Part shown: positions 45,536 through 53,147 of the stretch, piece after piece | How the letters are laid out: every line of letters starts with the position of its first letter | Numbering within the stretch: the first letter of the stretch is position 1 | Source of the DNA: Stigmatella aurantiaca DW4/3-1 | GTDB lineage: Bacteria; Myxococcota; Myxococcia; Myxococcales; Myxococcaceae | Length of the DNA: 64,000 bases | Assembly (NCBI RefSeq): GCF_000165485.1 | Contig: NC_014623.1 | Coordinates: 10,000,893 to 10,064,892, forward strand | Direction of reading: 5' to 3' | Program-made: the position numbers and the translations under genes | The notes under the pieces: generated by a model | What the model saw: the letters and a program-made list of their open reading frames with translations, nothing else | What the model was told of the DNA's origin: nothing | Databases searched by the model: none

Positions 45536-46095
45536 CTAGGGGTTCGCGCCCTCCTTCTTCAGCGCGGACACGAGGACGAACCGCCCCACCAGCTCGACGG
45601 CCAAGGCGGACTCCGCCTCGTTGTAGAAGCTGCCCGTGAAGAGGGCGGTCAACCCGAGCGACGGGAACACGAAGGCATACTGTCGTACCGCTGAAGCAGT
45701 GGCAGAACGCGTGTGTCCACGCCCGGCAGCAGGCGCTGCTCCAAGGCGGCGCCTACCAGGAGCGACGTGATGCTCTTCGTGGCGGAGCGCAGATCATGCG
45801 GCTTGTCGCGGTGGAAACCGTTCCAGTACCGCTCGTAGACGAGCTTGCCGTGCCGCGCGATGAGCAGGGAATCCGGCGCCCGGTACTCCTTCGCCTCGAT
45901 GCGCCGCTCCAGCTCCGCGAGCGGCTCCGGGGCCATGCCCTCCGCTTCCAGCGATGAGACCTGCCAGCCGTCCTCGAGCAGATCGGGCGGGCTCCCTGGC
46001 CCTTCTGCCCGGTGGTGCCCACAGCCACCCGCGAGCACGGCCACCGTCAGGAGCCGGGGCAGGATCATGGAACGCAAGAGCGACGGCAGCCGCAT
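45536..46095 (-). pseudogene. Beta-lactamase-fold serine hydrolase lipoprotein with internal deletion
   Basis: The leftward start at 46095 opens a lipoprotein (VLAGGCG) that begins the class C-type beta-lactamase/esterase domain, with SxxK in LRSATKSITSLLVG. After VLPLLQRY the frame ends at about 45649. The family C-terminus (YAFVFPSLGLTALFTGS through LSALKKEGANP) continues in another frame to a TAG at 45536-45538. The two parts meet within 20 bases near 45670. The central part of the domain, with the second catalytic motif, is absent, so the enzyme cannot work. An internal, out-of-frame deletion is the simplest reading. Confidence 0.8.
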
Positions 46096-46236
46096 GGGAG
46101 GTCCTGGAGCCAGGGGTCCTCTGGGCCATATCACGCGGGGCGGCGCCCCTTCACCCTGGAGCCTCTTCGCACCACGGGCGGCGGCACCGCACAGGCCACC
46201 GGTATACTGGGCGCATTCGCTCAGCCCCAGGAGACC

Positions 46237-46956
46237 ATGACGCCTGCTTTCGAGACCTTCGCGCGCGTGCTCATTCCCTTCGCCGTGACGCTCGCGATCT
46301 CCACGGACGCCGCCGCTCAGGAGCGCGGCGACGCGGCGCCCTTTTCCCAGGAGGAGAGGGCCTTGCCGCTCGATGGCTCCAGCCGCTTCTCGCTCCAGAC
46401 GGGTTGGCGGTACACGCCCAACTCGGACTTCTACGATGCGTATTACTCTCAGAAGGAGAACCGCGGCTTGCCGCGCGCCCGGGGCGCTCTCGGAGGACCA
46501 CTCCTGACGGCCACCTTCGCGTACTCGGCGCTGGAGTGGCTGGAGCTGGGCGTGGATCTGTTCTTCACTTACGAACGAATGCGGCTCACCCGTCAGCCAG
46601 GGCTGAATGCCCTCACCTTTGGAGCGCTCGTGGGCTTGCGCCTCCAGAAGCGGCTGGAGATCGGGCGGGAGGGATTGATCCTCTTCGCAGGTCCCGTCAT
46701 AGGGCCGACCTTTGCCGCGGGCTATCTCGACGGGGGAGAGGCCCTCGAAAATTTTGCTCAAGCCTTCGGGGCTTCCGTGGGAATGAACCTTCGCCTGACC
46801 CCGGAGTGGGGCTTCTGTGTCGAGTACCGGCTGACCCATATGCGCGCCGAAATCGAAGACGTCGGGGCCTATCAAGCGGGGGGACATTGGGTGGCCGTAG
46901 GACTGACCTACGTCTTTTCTTCAGACTCGATCCAATCGAGGAACCGGCGCTTCTAA
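46237..46956 (+). CDS. Outer-membrane beta-barrel-like protein
   Basis: This 239-residue protein has a signal peptide (VLIPFAVTLAISTDAAAQ). It alternates hydrophobic and polar residues in strands such as LLTATFAYSALEWLELGVDLFF, GALVGLRLQKRLEIG and VGMNLRLTPEWGFCVEYRLTHM, ending in HWVAVGLTYVFSS. That pattern and an aromatic end fit an outer-membrane barrel of eight to ten strands (OmpX/OprF-like). AGGAGA lies 4 nt before the ATG. It is divergent from the broken serine hydrolase. Its stop abuts the relic of abiEii. Confidence 0.8.
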   Translation: MTPAFETFARVLIPFAVTLAISTDAAAQERGDAAPFSQEERALPLDGSSRFSLQTGWRYTPNSDFYDAYYSQKENRGLPRARGALGGPLLTATFAYSALEWLELGVDLFFTYERMRLTRQPGLNALTFGALVGLRLQKRLEIGREGLILFAGPVIGPTFAAGYLDGGEALENFAQAFGASVGMNLRLTPEWGFCVEYRLTHMRAEIEDVGAYQAGGHWVAVGLTYVFSSDSIQSRNRRF

Positions 46957-47240
46957 TCCTCCGGAATGTCGAGCTTGCCCACGAACGCCAGCAACTGCGA
47001 ATCGGCTGCTGGAGAAACGCCCGAAGCTTCTCCGCGACGATGTCATTGACCGTGCTCACACGGAGCAGGTTCACCCCCTGAACATCAATGTCCCGGGTAT
47101 CCCCAATGGGCTCATTGAGACTGATGTCCAGGGGGACGATGTTCGGGCAGGGTTGCCCTTTGGCGATGCGCTCCTGGTTCCGAGGCTCATCGGAAGGAAT
47201 CCGTCGAGGAGAAGTCCTGGTCTTTATAGGTCGTCTTCAC
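46953..47240 (-). pseudogene. AbiEii-type nucleotidyltransferase toxin, remnant
   Basis: Directly after AbiEi (GTGA overlap at 47240) a frame gives 17 residues and stops. In another frame the stretch PLDISLNEPIGDTRDIDVQ and LRVSTVNDIVAEKLRAFLQQ follows. These match the C-terminal half of AbiEii toxins (the VSTxxDIVAEKLRAxLQQ signature). A third frame gives an end-like FVGKLDIPED and TAG at 46953-46955. The nucleotidyltransferase domain with the GSxSxxD site is missing, and at least two frameshifts exist. The toxin cannot work. It lies next to an intact antitoxin. Confidence 0.8.
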
Positions 47241-48166
47241 TCCGTCGCCCCCTGGAGGACATCAATGGGCACGTTGATCGACAGCTTCCACCGCTCACTG
47301 AAGTCCGGCTTGAACGGAGCCCCCCCGAAGAGCTTGCTCGAACCGCCTCGCTTGGCTTGGGCAGGCCACTGATCCACCAGGGGATGGGTCATCCCGAGCT
47401 GCTCCAAGATGAACCCCACGCGCTGCTTGAGGATGGCGACGTTGAACTGCTCCACGAGTTCGACCAGCGGGTTGACGTCCAGCGTGTCCCGGGTCCGTGC
47501 CCACGCGTCCAAGACCGGCCCGATGCCGCCACACCACTCTGGATGTAACAGACCATCCACCAGCGTCCTTTCGGGTGTGGTCACGCGGACCGGATAACCG
47601 TTGGGCCGGTATTCCGCTGTCCCGATCAAGGCGGTGCCCCTCGAAAGGGCGTGCCAGTGAATCGGGGTCTCCTTGATTTTATCCACCATGCGTCCACGGA
47701 CCAGCGACAAGCCCAGCCACAAGCCCTCCCAGTCTCCTTCCCGGGTCCCGGGTGGAAGCATGCCCCCTGTGTGACCCGAGGGTAGAAGCGCATGGATCTC
47801 CTTGGGGAACTCCTCCGTCATTCCGTGGAAGACGAGCGCCGTGACATGGCTCAAGGCCGCATAGGGGTGGAGTTCCATGAGGATCTCCTCCTCTTGGACG
47901 CCCCCAGCTTGCACAAAGGGAGACTTGGCTTCGTAAATGCGGGAGAGCCCCTTGATTGGCCCCAGATCACCGTTCTGGACCAAGCGTTTGAGGATTGCGT
48001 GGATCTCCTCCAACCTGCCGGGAGCGCTCTCCCAGCGCCGCGCGTCAGCCGGTATTCGCTGCGTCGCACGCCTCAGCAGAAGCAGCGCACGCCAGTCGGA
48101 GATGACCCTCCGCTGCTCCGCAGCCATCTCCTCCAGCAGAGCTTGGCTGTAGGTCGCTTTTCTCAA
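47237..48166 (-). CDS. AbiEi-type antitoxin of type IV toxin-antitoxin system
   Basis: This 309-residue protein has an N-terminal DNA-binding winged-helix region (QALLEEMAAEQRRVISDW). The AbiEi_4/C-terminal region follows, with the family signature TTPERTLVDGLLHPEWCGG and ALSHVTALVFHG. In the AbiE system AbiEi represses its own operon by binding inverted repeats and counteracts the nucleotidyltransferase AbiEii. The toxin downstream is decayed. A palindrome (48179-48219) and a TTGACA promoter box sit right upstream, so self-control still looks possible. Confidence 0.85.
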   Translation of the reverse strand: MRKATYSQALLEEMAAEQRRVISDWRALLLLRRATQRIPADARRWESAPGRLEEIHAILKRLVQNGDLGPIKGLSRIYEAKSPFVQAGGVQEEEILMELHPYAALSHVTALVFHGMTEEFPKEIHALLPSGHTGGMLPPGTREGDWEGLWLGLSLVRGRMVDKIKETPIHWHALSRGTALIGTAEYRPNGYPVRVTTPERTLVDGLLHPEWCGGIGPVLDAWARTRDTLDVNPLVELVEQFNVAILKQRVGFILEQLGMTHPLVDQWPAQAKRGGSSKLFGGAPFKPDFSERWKLSINVPIDVLQGATE

Positions 48167-48178
48167 GACTTTGTTAGT

Positions 48179-48219
48179 AGGGTGTTACCCATCGTCCTAA
48201 GGACGATGGGTAACACCCT
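48179..48219. promoter_or_regulatory. 41-bp perfect palindrome, probable AbiEi operator
   Basis: Two 20-bp arms (48179-48198 and 48200-48219, starting AGGGTGTTACCC) are exact reverse complements around one central base. It ends 13 bp before the AbiEi start. AbiEi homologues bind inverted repeats in their own promoters. The length and perfect symmetry are unusual. Confidence 0.75.
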
Positions 48220-48235
48220 GAGCGCAAATTGTCAA
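48207..48235 (-). promoter_or_regulatory. Probable abiEi promoter overlapping the operator
   Basis: On the minus strand TTGACA (48235-48230) is a perfect -35 box. Seventeen bases later comes TACCCA (48212-48207), a weak -10 lying inside the right palindrome arm. Repressor binding would cover the -10 region and start site. Confidence 0.5.
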
Positions 48236-48288
48236 CAGGATGCGCCAAACTGTCGCCAGGCTGAGCCCGCCTGCCTGCCCGGCCGCTT

Positions 48289-50691
48289 CTAATCCTTGGG
48301 GAGAGCGGCTGACTCGATGAGGGGAAGCTTGAGCTCCGTGCAGATTTGCTCCACCAGTTGCTTGCGACGTGGCGTCATCGTTTTCCAGCTCCTCAGCGTC
48401 TGCCAGAACGTCGAGTTCACCCCCGTGAAGAGCCGGTTACGGAAATCGAGGAAGTGGGTGTCCCCCTGCGGGTCGCCTCGAGAACTGTGCTCAGCATGCT
48501 CGCGCAACTGCTCCTCCGCAGGTCCACACCGCTGGGTCCCAGCGAATCCGACGACTCCGATGGCAGGTCCTTTCAGGGAGACGAGGATCGGGATGCACAC
48601 CAGCCAGGAGTAATCTCCATCCGGTGAAGCCTTGGGGTTGGGGCGGTAAATCAATGATTTGCGCGAGTCGTCACCTCGCAGCCAGCTCGTGTCCTGAGCG
48701 TAGCGAAGTGCATGCCCTGCAACCCCAGAGCCCCAATCGAACCGGACCGCCCATCCCCTGTTCGGGAACACACCAAATGCGGTCATGAGACTCTTGCGGG
48801 TGGGGTGCCAGAGGTGGCCCATCCACGACGAGGCGTACTCTCGTCTTCCCAGCTTCGATCCCAAAATCTGCTCCAGTTCCACCTGAAGCGTTTGGGTGAG
48901 CACGCCAGAAATCGAATCGGCGCTGGGCGGCTGGTCCCGACACTCTTCCAGCAGCCACTTGAGGAGCCCGATGACATCGGGGGAAAAGGGCTGAGCGGCA
49001 TCGGAGGGCGCGTAGGCCACGACGTACCGGTAGTCCACGAGAGGAGAGCCCATCGTGAACTGGACATGGTGAGTGCCCATCTCCTTGCGTCCACGCTTCA
49101 GCTCCGCAGGGTCGGGGACCCATCGCTCCTGTCCGCGTTCATCGCGCCGTTGAAGGGCAACGGCCTCGATGGAGCCGGATTTGATCCGCACGCGCTCGGG
49201 AACGTGGATGGAGAGCGTCAGTTCGTCACACGGGAACCGCACCGTGTAGGGCCTGCCATCGAACTCTGGGGGCAGGTGCTCCAGCCAGGAAGGCCGTTCC
49301 CGGCGTGCTTGAAGATCGAAGCCATTGAGCGCCAAGCAGTTCGAAATGCTGTAGCTCCAACGAAGCCATTCCAAGGGTTCCGCCTCGGCGCCACCACGCC
49401 CCATGACGGTGAAGAGGACGCGCTCCCCAGACAGCTCCCGGCGTTCCACCGGGATCCGTCCCAGGGATGTCTCCGCCATGGCCTGTGCCCAAATACCACT
49501 GAAGGGCTGTTCGATCAGGGCGAGCGTGATCTCCCCCCGGAGCGTCACCCCCTTCATCTCGACGTCGACCTGGGTGATGCCGTTGGCTTCGACCTTCCAG
49601 GAGCGTTTGTGGCTGACGGCATGGCTGAGCTGATCGAGCCTGGGCGTATTGTCGCTCTTGAGGAGAAACCGTCTGCGCTCCCGCCTCCGTTCATAGGACG
49701 TGCTCACACCCTCCCGTGTGAAGACTTCTACATCCACGTGTCCTGGATAGACCTGCGCAATGGAGAACTGGTTTCCCACAGCGTCCGGACGCTCCTCGGC
49801 GCCTGCCCCCAGAGAGCCCGTGGAGACGATGAAGAACCGGTTGCCAAAGAGGGCATCGAACGTCTCATAGGCATGGCGATGCGTGTGCCCATGAAAGCCG
49901 ATGCGAAAACCCGCGTGGTACAGCAGGCCGACATCCTGCGCGCGCAGAAAGTCCGGACGCCCCCGGCCACTGTCGAGCCCATGGTGCCAAACGGCGATTC
50001 GCGTGCATCCCCGCGCGTTCTGCTCCGCGTGGATCCTTGCCTGCTCAACCGCCTTGGCGCTGAACATCGCCCCGGTCCAGTACCGATCGTTCTGGTGACA
50101 GGAGCTGAAGCCGTAGAAGGCAATGCCCAACTCGGGAAAGACATGGGCCGACCAATGTTCCGCGTCGTCCTGCTGGGTGAGCTGAAAAGGACGAAAGTTC
50201 CCGGACCTGGGAACGTCCCGGTAGAAGGCGTCGAAGAATCCTTGGACATTCTGGAAACGAAGCGGATAGCGAGCGGGATCGATCCGCAAAACGTCCAAGT
50301 GACCGGAACGGCTGACCGCGACCCGAAGAGAGGCCGCCTCCGGCTCGATCCGGGCCTGCTGGACCTCCCGGGCGAAGCTGGCATCCCGATCGAGTTCCCG
50401 TCCCAAAGAGAGCGAGGTGCCAATGTCTGCGGCCCAGTCCACGTCGTGGTTGCCGGGAACCATGACGACCCTGCTGGGCTCAGAAACCGTCAGCAACGGC
50501 AGCACAGACCGCTTCAGGAACGCATCCAGCAGCGCGTATTCCTCCGGCGCACTGCGCTGCGATAGGTCTCCGCTGATGACGACGAAGTCGAAGGAGCGGG
50601 GCTTGAGGTGAGGACTCGGACCGCTCCAGACCTCCTCGAAGGTCCTGAACTGGCCCGTGAGATGAAGATCGGAGAGGTGGAGGATCCGCAT
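48289..50691 (-). CDS. Calcineurin-like metallophosphoesterase with C-terminal GAF-like domain
   Basis: This 800-residue protein has N-terminal MPE motifs: D-x-H in LSDLHLTG (near residue 8), GDLSQR, GNHDVDW, HH in WHHGLDSG, and GHTHRHAYE. A middle region of unknown fold (about 330-600) follows. A GAF-like C-terminus (about 620-740) contains WGSGVAGHALRYAQ and PILVSLKGPAIGVVGFAG. The final 60 residues are helical. MPE domains use two metals to hydrolyse phosphoesters, often nucleotides or DNA ends. A GAF domain might sense a small ligand. A 64-residue gene lies 17 bp upstream in the same direction. Located in an island with AbiE relics, so a defence role is possible but unproved. Confidence 0.78.
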   Translation of the reverse strand: MRILHLSDLHLTGQFRTFEEVWSGPSPHLKPRSFDFVVISGDLSQRSAPEEYALLDAFLKRSVLPLLTVSEPSRVVMVPGNHDVDWAADIGTSLSLGRELDRDASFAREVQQARIEPEAASLRVAVSRSGHLDVLRIDPARYPLRFQNVQGFFDAFYRDVPRSGNFRPFQLTQQDDAEHWSAHVFPELGIAFYGFSSCHQNDRYWTGAMFSAKAVEQARIHAEQNARGCTRIAVWHHGLDSGRGRPDFLRAQDVGLLYHAGFRIGFHGHTHRHAYETFDALFGNRFFIVSTGSLGAGAEERPDAVGNQFSIAQVYPGHVDVEVFTREGVSTSYERRRERRRFLLKSDNTPRLDQLSHAVSHKRSWKVEANGITQVDVEMKGVTLRGEITLALIEQPFSGIWAQAMAETSLGRIPVERRELSGERVLFTVMGRGGAEAEPLEWLRWSYSISNCLALNGFDLQARRERPSWLEHLPPEFDGRPYTVRFPCDELTLSIHVPERVRIKSGSIEAVALQRRDERGQERWVPDPAELKRGRKEMGTHHVQFTMGSPLVDYRYVVAYAPSDAAQPFSPDVIGLLKWLLEECRDQPPSADSISGVLTQTLQVELEQILGSKLGRREYASSWMGHLWHPTRKSLMTAFGVFPNRGWAVRFDWGSGVAGHALRYAQDTSWLRGDDSRKSLIYRPNPKASPDGDYSWLVCIPILVSLKGPAIGVVGFAGTQRCGPAEEQLREHAEHSSRGDPQGDTHFLDFRNRLFTGVNSTFWQTLRSWKTMTPRRKQLVEQICTELKLPLIESAALPKD

Positions 50692-50708
50692 GGCGCGGAC
50701 CCAGCTTT

Positions 50709-50903
50709 CTACCTCAGCTTCACGGACGACTGCTCGGAATCAGCGTGCTCCGCAACGGCGGCCTGGCCATCCTTCGCCGCCGTCAACGCCGTCACCAACT
50801 TGTGCGTGCGCACCATCGCGTCCCGGGCCACATCAGCGACCATTTCAAAGGGACGGTTTCCCAGGACGACCGGCTCAACGAACTTTTTGTCCAGTTCCTG
50901 CAT
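50709..50903 (-). CDS. Small protein upstream of metallophosphoesterase
   Basis: A 64-residue frame with AAAGGGG before the ATG, ending 17 bp before the MPE gene. It is acidic to neutral and helical (PFEMVADVARDAMVRTHKLV). Short proteins with such helices may modulate the partner enzyme. No motif recognised. It is short enough that it could be chance, but spacing and ribosome site support it. Confidence 0.55.
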   Translation of the reverse strand: MQELDKKFVEPVVLGNRPFEMVADVARDAMVRTHKLVTALTAAKDGQAAVAEHADSEQSSVKLR

Positions 50904-51154
50904 GTCATGCCCCTTTCAGCACAGATGCCCCACGTGCTGACCACCGGTCATCCCTACGGTAATCCCCTGGGGGACTGCAATCCAGTGGAGGACCCCGTTT
51001 ACTGAACGGTCACCCGCTTGGCTGCTCTCGTGGGTTTCCATCTTCTCATCCGGGGCCGACAACATGCTGCCCAGGAACCTGTACCGGCATGCGCTGCGAG
51101 TACGACCATTCCGTACTTGAAGGGAACGGGTGAAACCGCGTCTCGACCCGCGGC

Positions 51155-52459
51155 TCACTCATGCGAGGGGGAACGGGAGGCGCGGGCGCACGCCGCCGCG
51201 CGGGCGAGCAGGAGTTCGCGCTCGCGGACGTTCTTCGTGAGGGAGGCCGCTCGCTCGAACGCGGAGCGGGCCTCGTCGAGGCGGCCGAGCTTCTCCAAGA
51301 GATCGCCCCGGACGCTGGGCAGGAAGGGGTAGCCCTCCAACTGCGGCTCATCGGTCAGCTCATCGGCCAGCGCGAGGCCCACGGCGGGACCGAGCGCCCT
51401 CGAGAGCGCGACGGCGCGATTCAACTCCACGACCGGAGAGGGCGCGACCTGGGCCAGCTTGGCATAGAGCGCGGCGATCCGCGCCCAGTCCGTCTGTTCC
51501 GCCGTCAGCGCCCGGGCGTGACAGGCGGCGATCGCGGCTTGCAGCGCGTACGGCCCGTGCGCGCCGCCCAGCGCCTCGGCACGCGCCAACGCCGCCAGGC
51601 CCCGGTGGATGAGGAGGCGGTCCCAGCGCGCGCGGTCCTGCTCCAGGAGCAAGACCGGCTCTCCCGAAGGACCCGTCCGTGCCCGCGAGCGCGACGCCTG
51701 GATCTCCATGAGCGCCACAAGGCCGTGGACCTCCGGCTCCGCCGACGCAAGCCCCGCCAGGACGCGGCCGAGCCGGAGCGCGTCCTCGCAAAGCTCCGGC
51801 CGCATCCAGTCCTCCCCCGCCGTCGCCGAGTACCCCTCGTTGAAGACGAGGTAGATGACCTCCAGCACCGAGGACAGCCGGGGCGCCCGTTCAGCCCCGT
51901 GCGGGACCTCGAAGGGGACCCGTGCCTCGGCGAGCGTCCGCTTGGCCCGGACGATGCGCTGGGCGACGGTCGGCTCCGGGACGAGGAACGCGCGGGCAAT
52001 CTCCGCCGTCGTCAGACCGCCCAGCAAGCGGAGCGTGAGCGCGACACGCGCCTCGGTGGAGAGCACCGGATGGCAGGCCGTGAACATGAGACGCAGGAGG
52101 TCATCGCCGATGTCATCATCGAGGGCCGTCTCCCCCTCCCAGGCGCCCGCGCCGGACCCCGCCTCGAACTCGTGAACGAGTTGCTCGTGTTTGCGCGCCT
52201 GCAACTCACTCCGGCGGAACCGGTCGACCGCCTGGTGCTTCGCGGCCGCCATGAGCCACGCGCCCGGCTTGTCCGGAATCCCTGACACGGGCCACCGCTC
52301 GAGCGCTGCCACGAGCGCATCCTGGGCGAGCTCCTCGGCCAGCCCGACGTCTCGCACCCGCCTCGCGAGCCCCGCGATGAGCCTCGGCGACTCGATTCTC
52401 CAGACTGCATCGATCGCGCGATGGACTCCGGCCGCTGTCACGGCCGTCCATCCGATCAT
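51155..52459 (-). CDS. ECF42-type RNA polymerase sigma factor with TPR-like C-terminal extension
   Basis: This 434-residue protein has sigma regions 2 and 4 at the N-terminus (RLIAGLARRVRDVGLAEEL; DAVDRFRRSEL-like region 2.4; region 4 ALTLRLLGGLTTAEIARAFL with RIVRAKRTLAEA). The DUF6596/TPR-like extension (about 190-434) follows, with VFNEGYSATAG, characteristic of ECF42. In that group the extension is needed for activity and the usual partner is a DGPF/YCII gene. None lies next to it here, so it may act with a distant partner. No anti-sigma gene was seen. Confidence 0.9.
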   Translation of the reverse strand: MIGWTAVTAAGVHRAIDAVWRIESPRLIAGLARRVRDVGLAEELAQDALVAALERWPVSGIPDKPGAWLMAAAKHQAVDRFRRSELQARKHEQLVHEFEAGSGAGAWEGETALDDDIGDDLLRLMFTACHPVLSTEARVALTLRLLGGLTTAEIARAFLVPEPTVAQRIVRAKRTLAEARVPFEVPHGAERAPRLSSVLEVIYLVFNEGYSATAGEDWMRPELCEDALRLGRVLAGLASAEPEVHGLVALMEIQASRSRARTGPSGEPVLLLEQDRARWDRLLIHRGLAALARAEALGGAHGPYALQAAIAACHARALTAEQTDWARIAALYAKLAQVAPSPVVELNRAVALSRALGPAVGLALADELTDEPQLEGYPFLPSVRGDLLEKLGRLDEARSAFERAASLTKNVRERELLLARAAACARASRSPSHE

Positions 52460-52945
52460 CTCCCATTGGCCCGTGCAAGCCAGACAACCCTGGCGCCTGT
52501 CACCTCACGGACGCTGGAATCACAGACCCCGAGGCACACCCTCTGATGGCCTCCGCACAGCTCCGGAGCCCTCCCCCGCTGCCGCACGGACCCGTGGCGT
52601 CCCCTCAGGGGGCATGGGCAGGCCTCGAAATGAGGCCTCCCTTCCTCCCTCGGACGCCTCAAGGACACTTCCCGGACCCACCCCATGGGTTGTAGCCCGT
52701 TTGGGACCACCCCCCCACGGGTTGTACGCAGGGGCGGTTGGATCCACCCCAGCAGGACCTCCTGGGCCGCTCCATCAAACCCGGAAGGTTGTCAAGTACG
52801 TGGAGGATGTGCTAGGGAGGCCGCCAGCCTGGAACCGCTGGGAACGGGGAGCAACACCCTCAGTGTGACCCACCTGATGAATGGCCGGGGGCCCTTGTTG
52901 ACCGCTTGCGTGCGGCTGAATCAGGATCTCGTTTGAATCCAAGGA
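52460..52945. other. 486-bp intergenic region with short repeats
   Basis: No gene is supported. GGCCTC/GAGGCC with loop GAAAT sits at 52621-52637. Near-repeats of a CACCCC(A)-x-GGGTTGTA word lie at 52678-52693 and 52709-52727. The promoters of the sigma factor and the small Cys-rich peptide should be here. Confidence 0.35.
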
Positions 52946-53134
52946 ATGGGGGGGTTCTTGAAAATCCAAAAGAGGCGCAGTCTGCGTTGGCTGGTCGCTG
53001 CGGCGCTGGGGGGTGCCATCCTGGCTGGGACGGTGGCCTACGCACAACGAAGGGATTGTTGGGAGTGCAAGCCCTGCGGATGTTCGCCCGATGGGGTCAA
53101 TATCCTGTGCTGTGGCTCTTACGGCTGCGGGTAA
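52946..53134 (+). CDS. Secreted small Cys-rich peptide (62 aa)
   Basis: The peptide has a clean signal (LVAAALGGAILAGTVAYA, cut before QRRDC). A mature part of about 26 residues carries seven Cys: CWECKPCGC-SPDGVN-CC-SYGC. This density points to a disulfide-linked miniprotein or a metal-binding peptide. ATG 52946 has AAGGA directly before it. A TTG at 52958 with a G-rich stretch upstream is an alternative start. It precedes the large Cys-rich secreted protein by 13 bp, repeating the arrangement at 12008-13018. Family not recognised. Confidence 0.7.
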   Translation: MGGFLKIQKRRSLRWLVAAALGGAILAGTVAYAQRRDCWECKPCGCSPDGVNILCCGSYGCG

Positions 53135-53147
53135 CACCGAGGCCGCC

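Noticed and set aside
52670-52760. CRISPR-like or tandem repeat array
   Set aside because: Only two or three imperfect short words, unequal spacing and no cas genes.
52946-53134. RiPP precursor with a biosynthetic cluster
   Set aside because: It has a Sec-type signal and no modifying-enzyme, protease or transporter genes near it.
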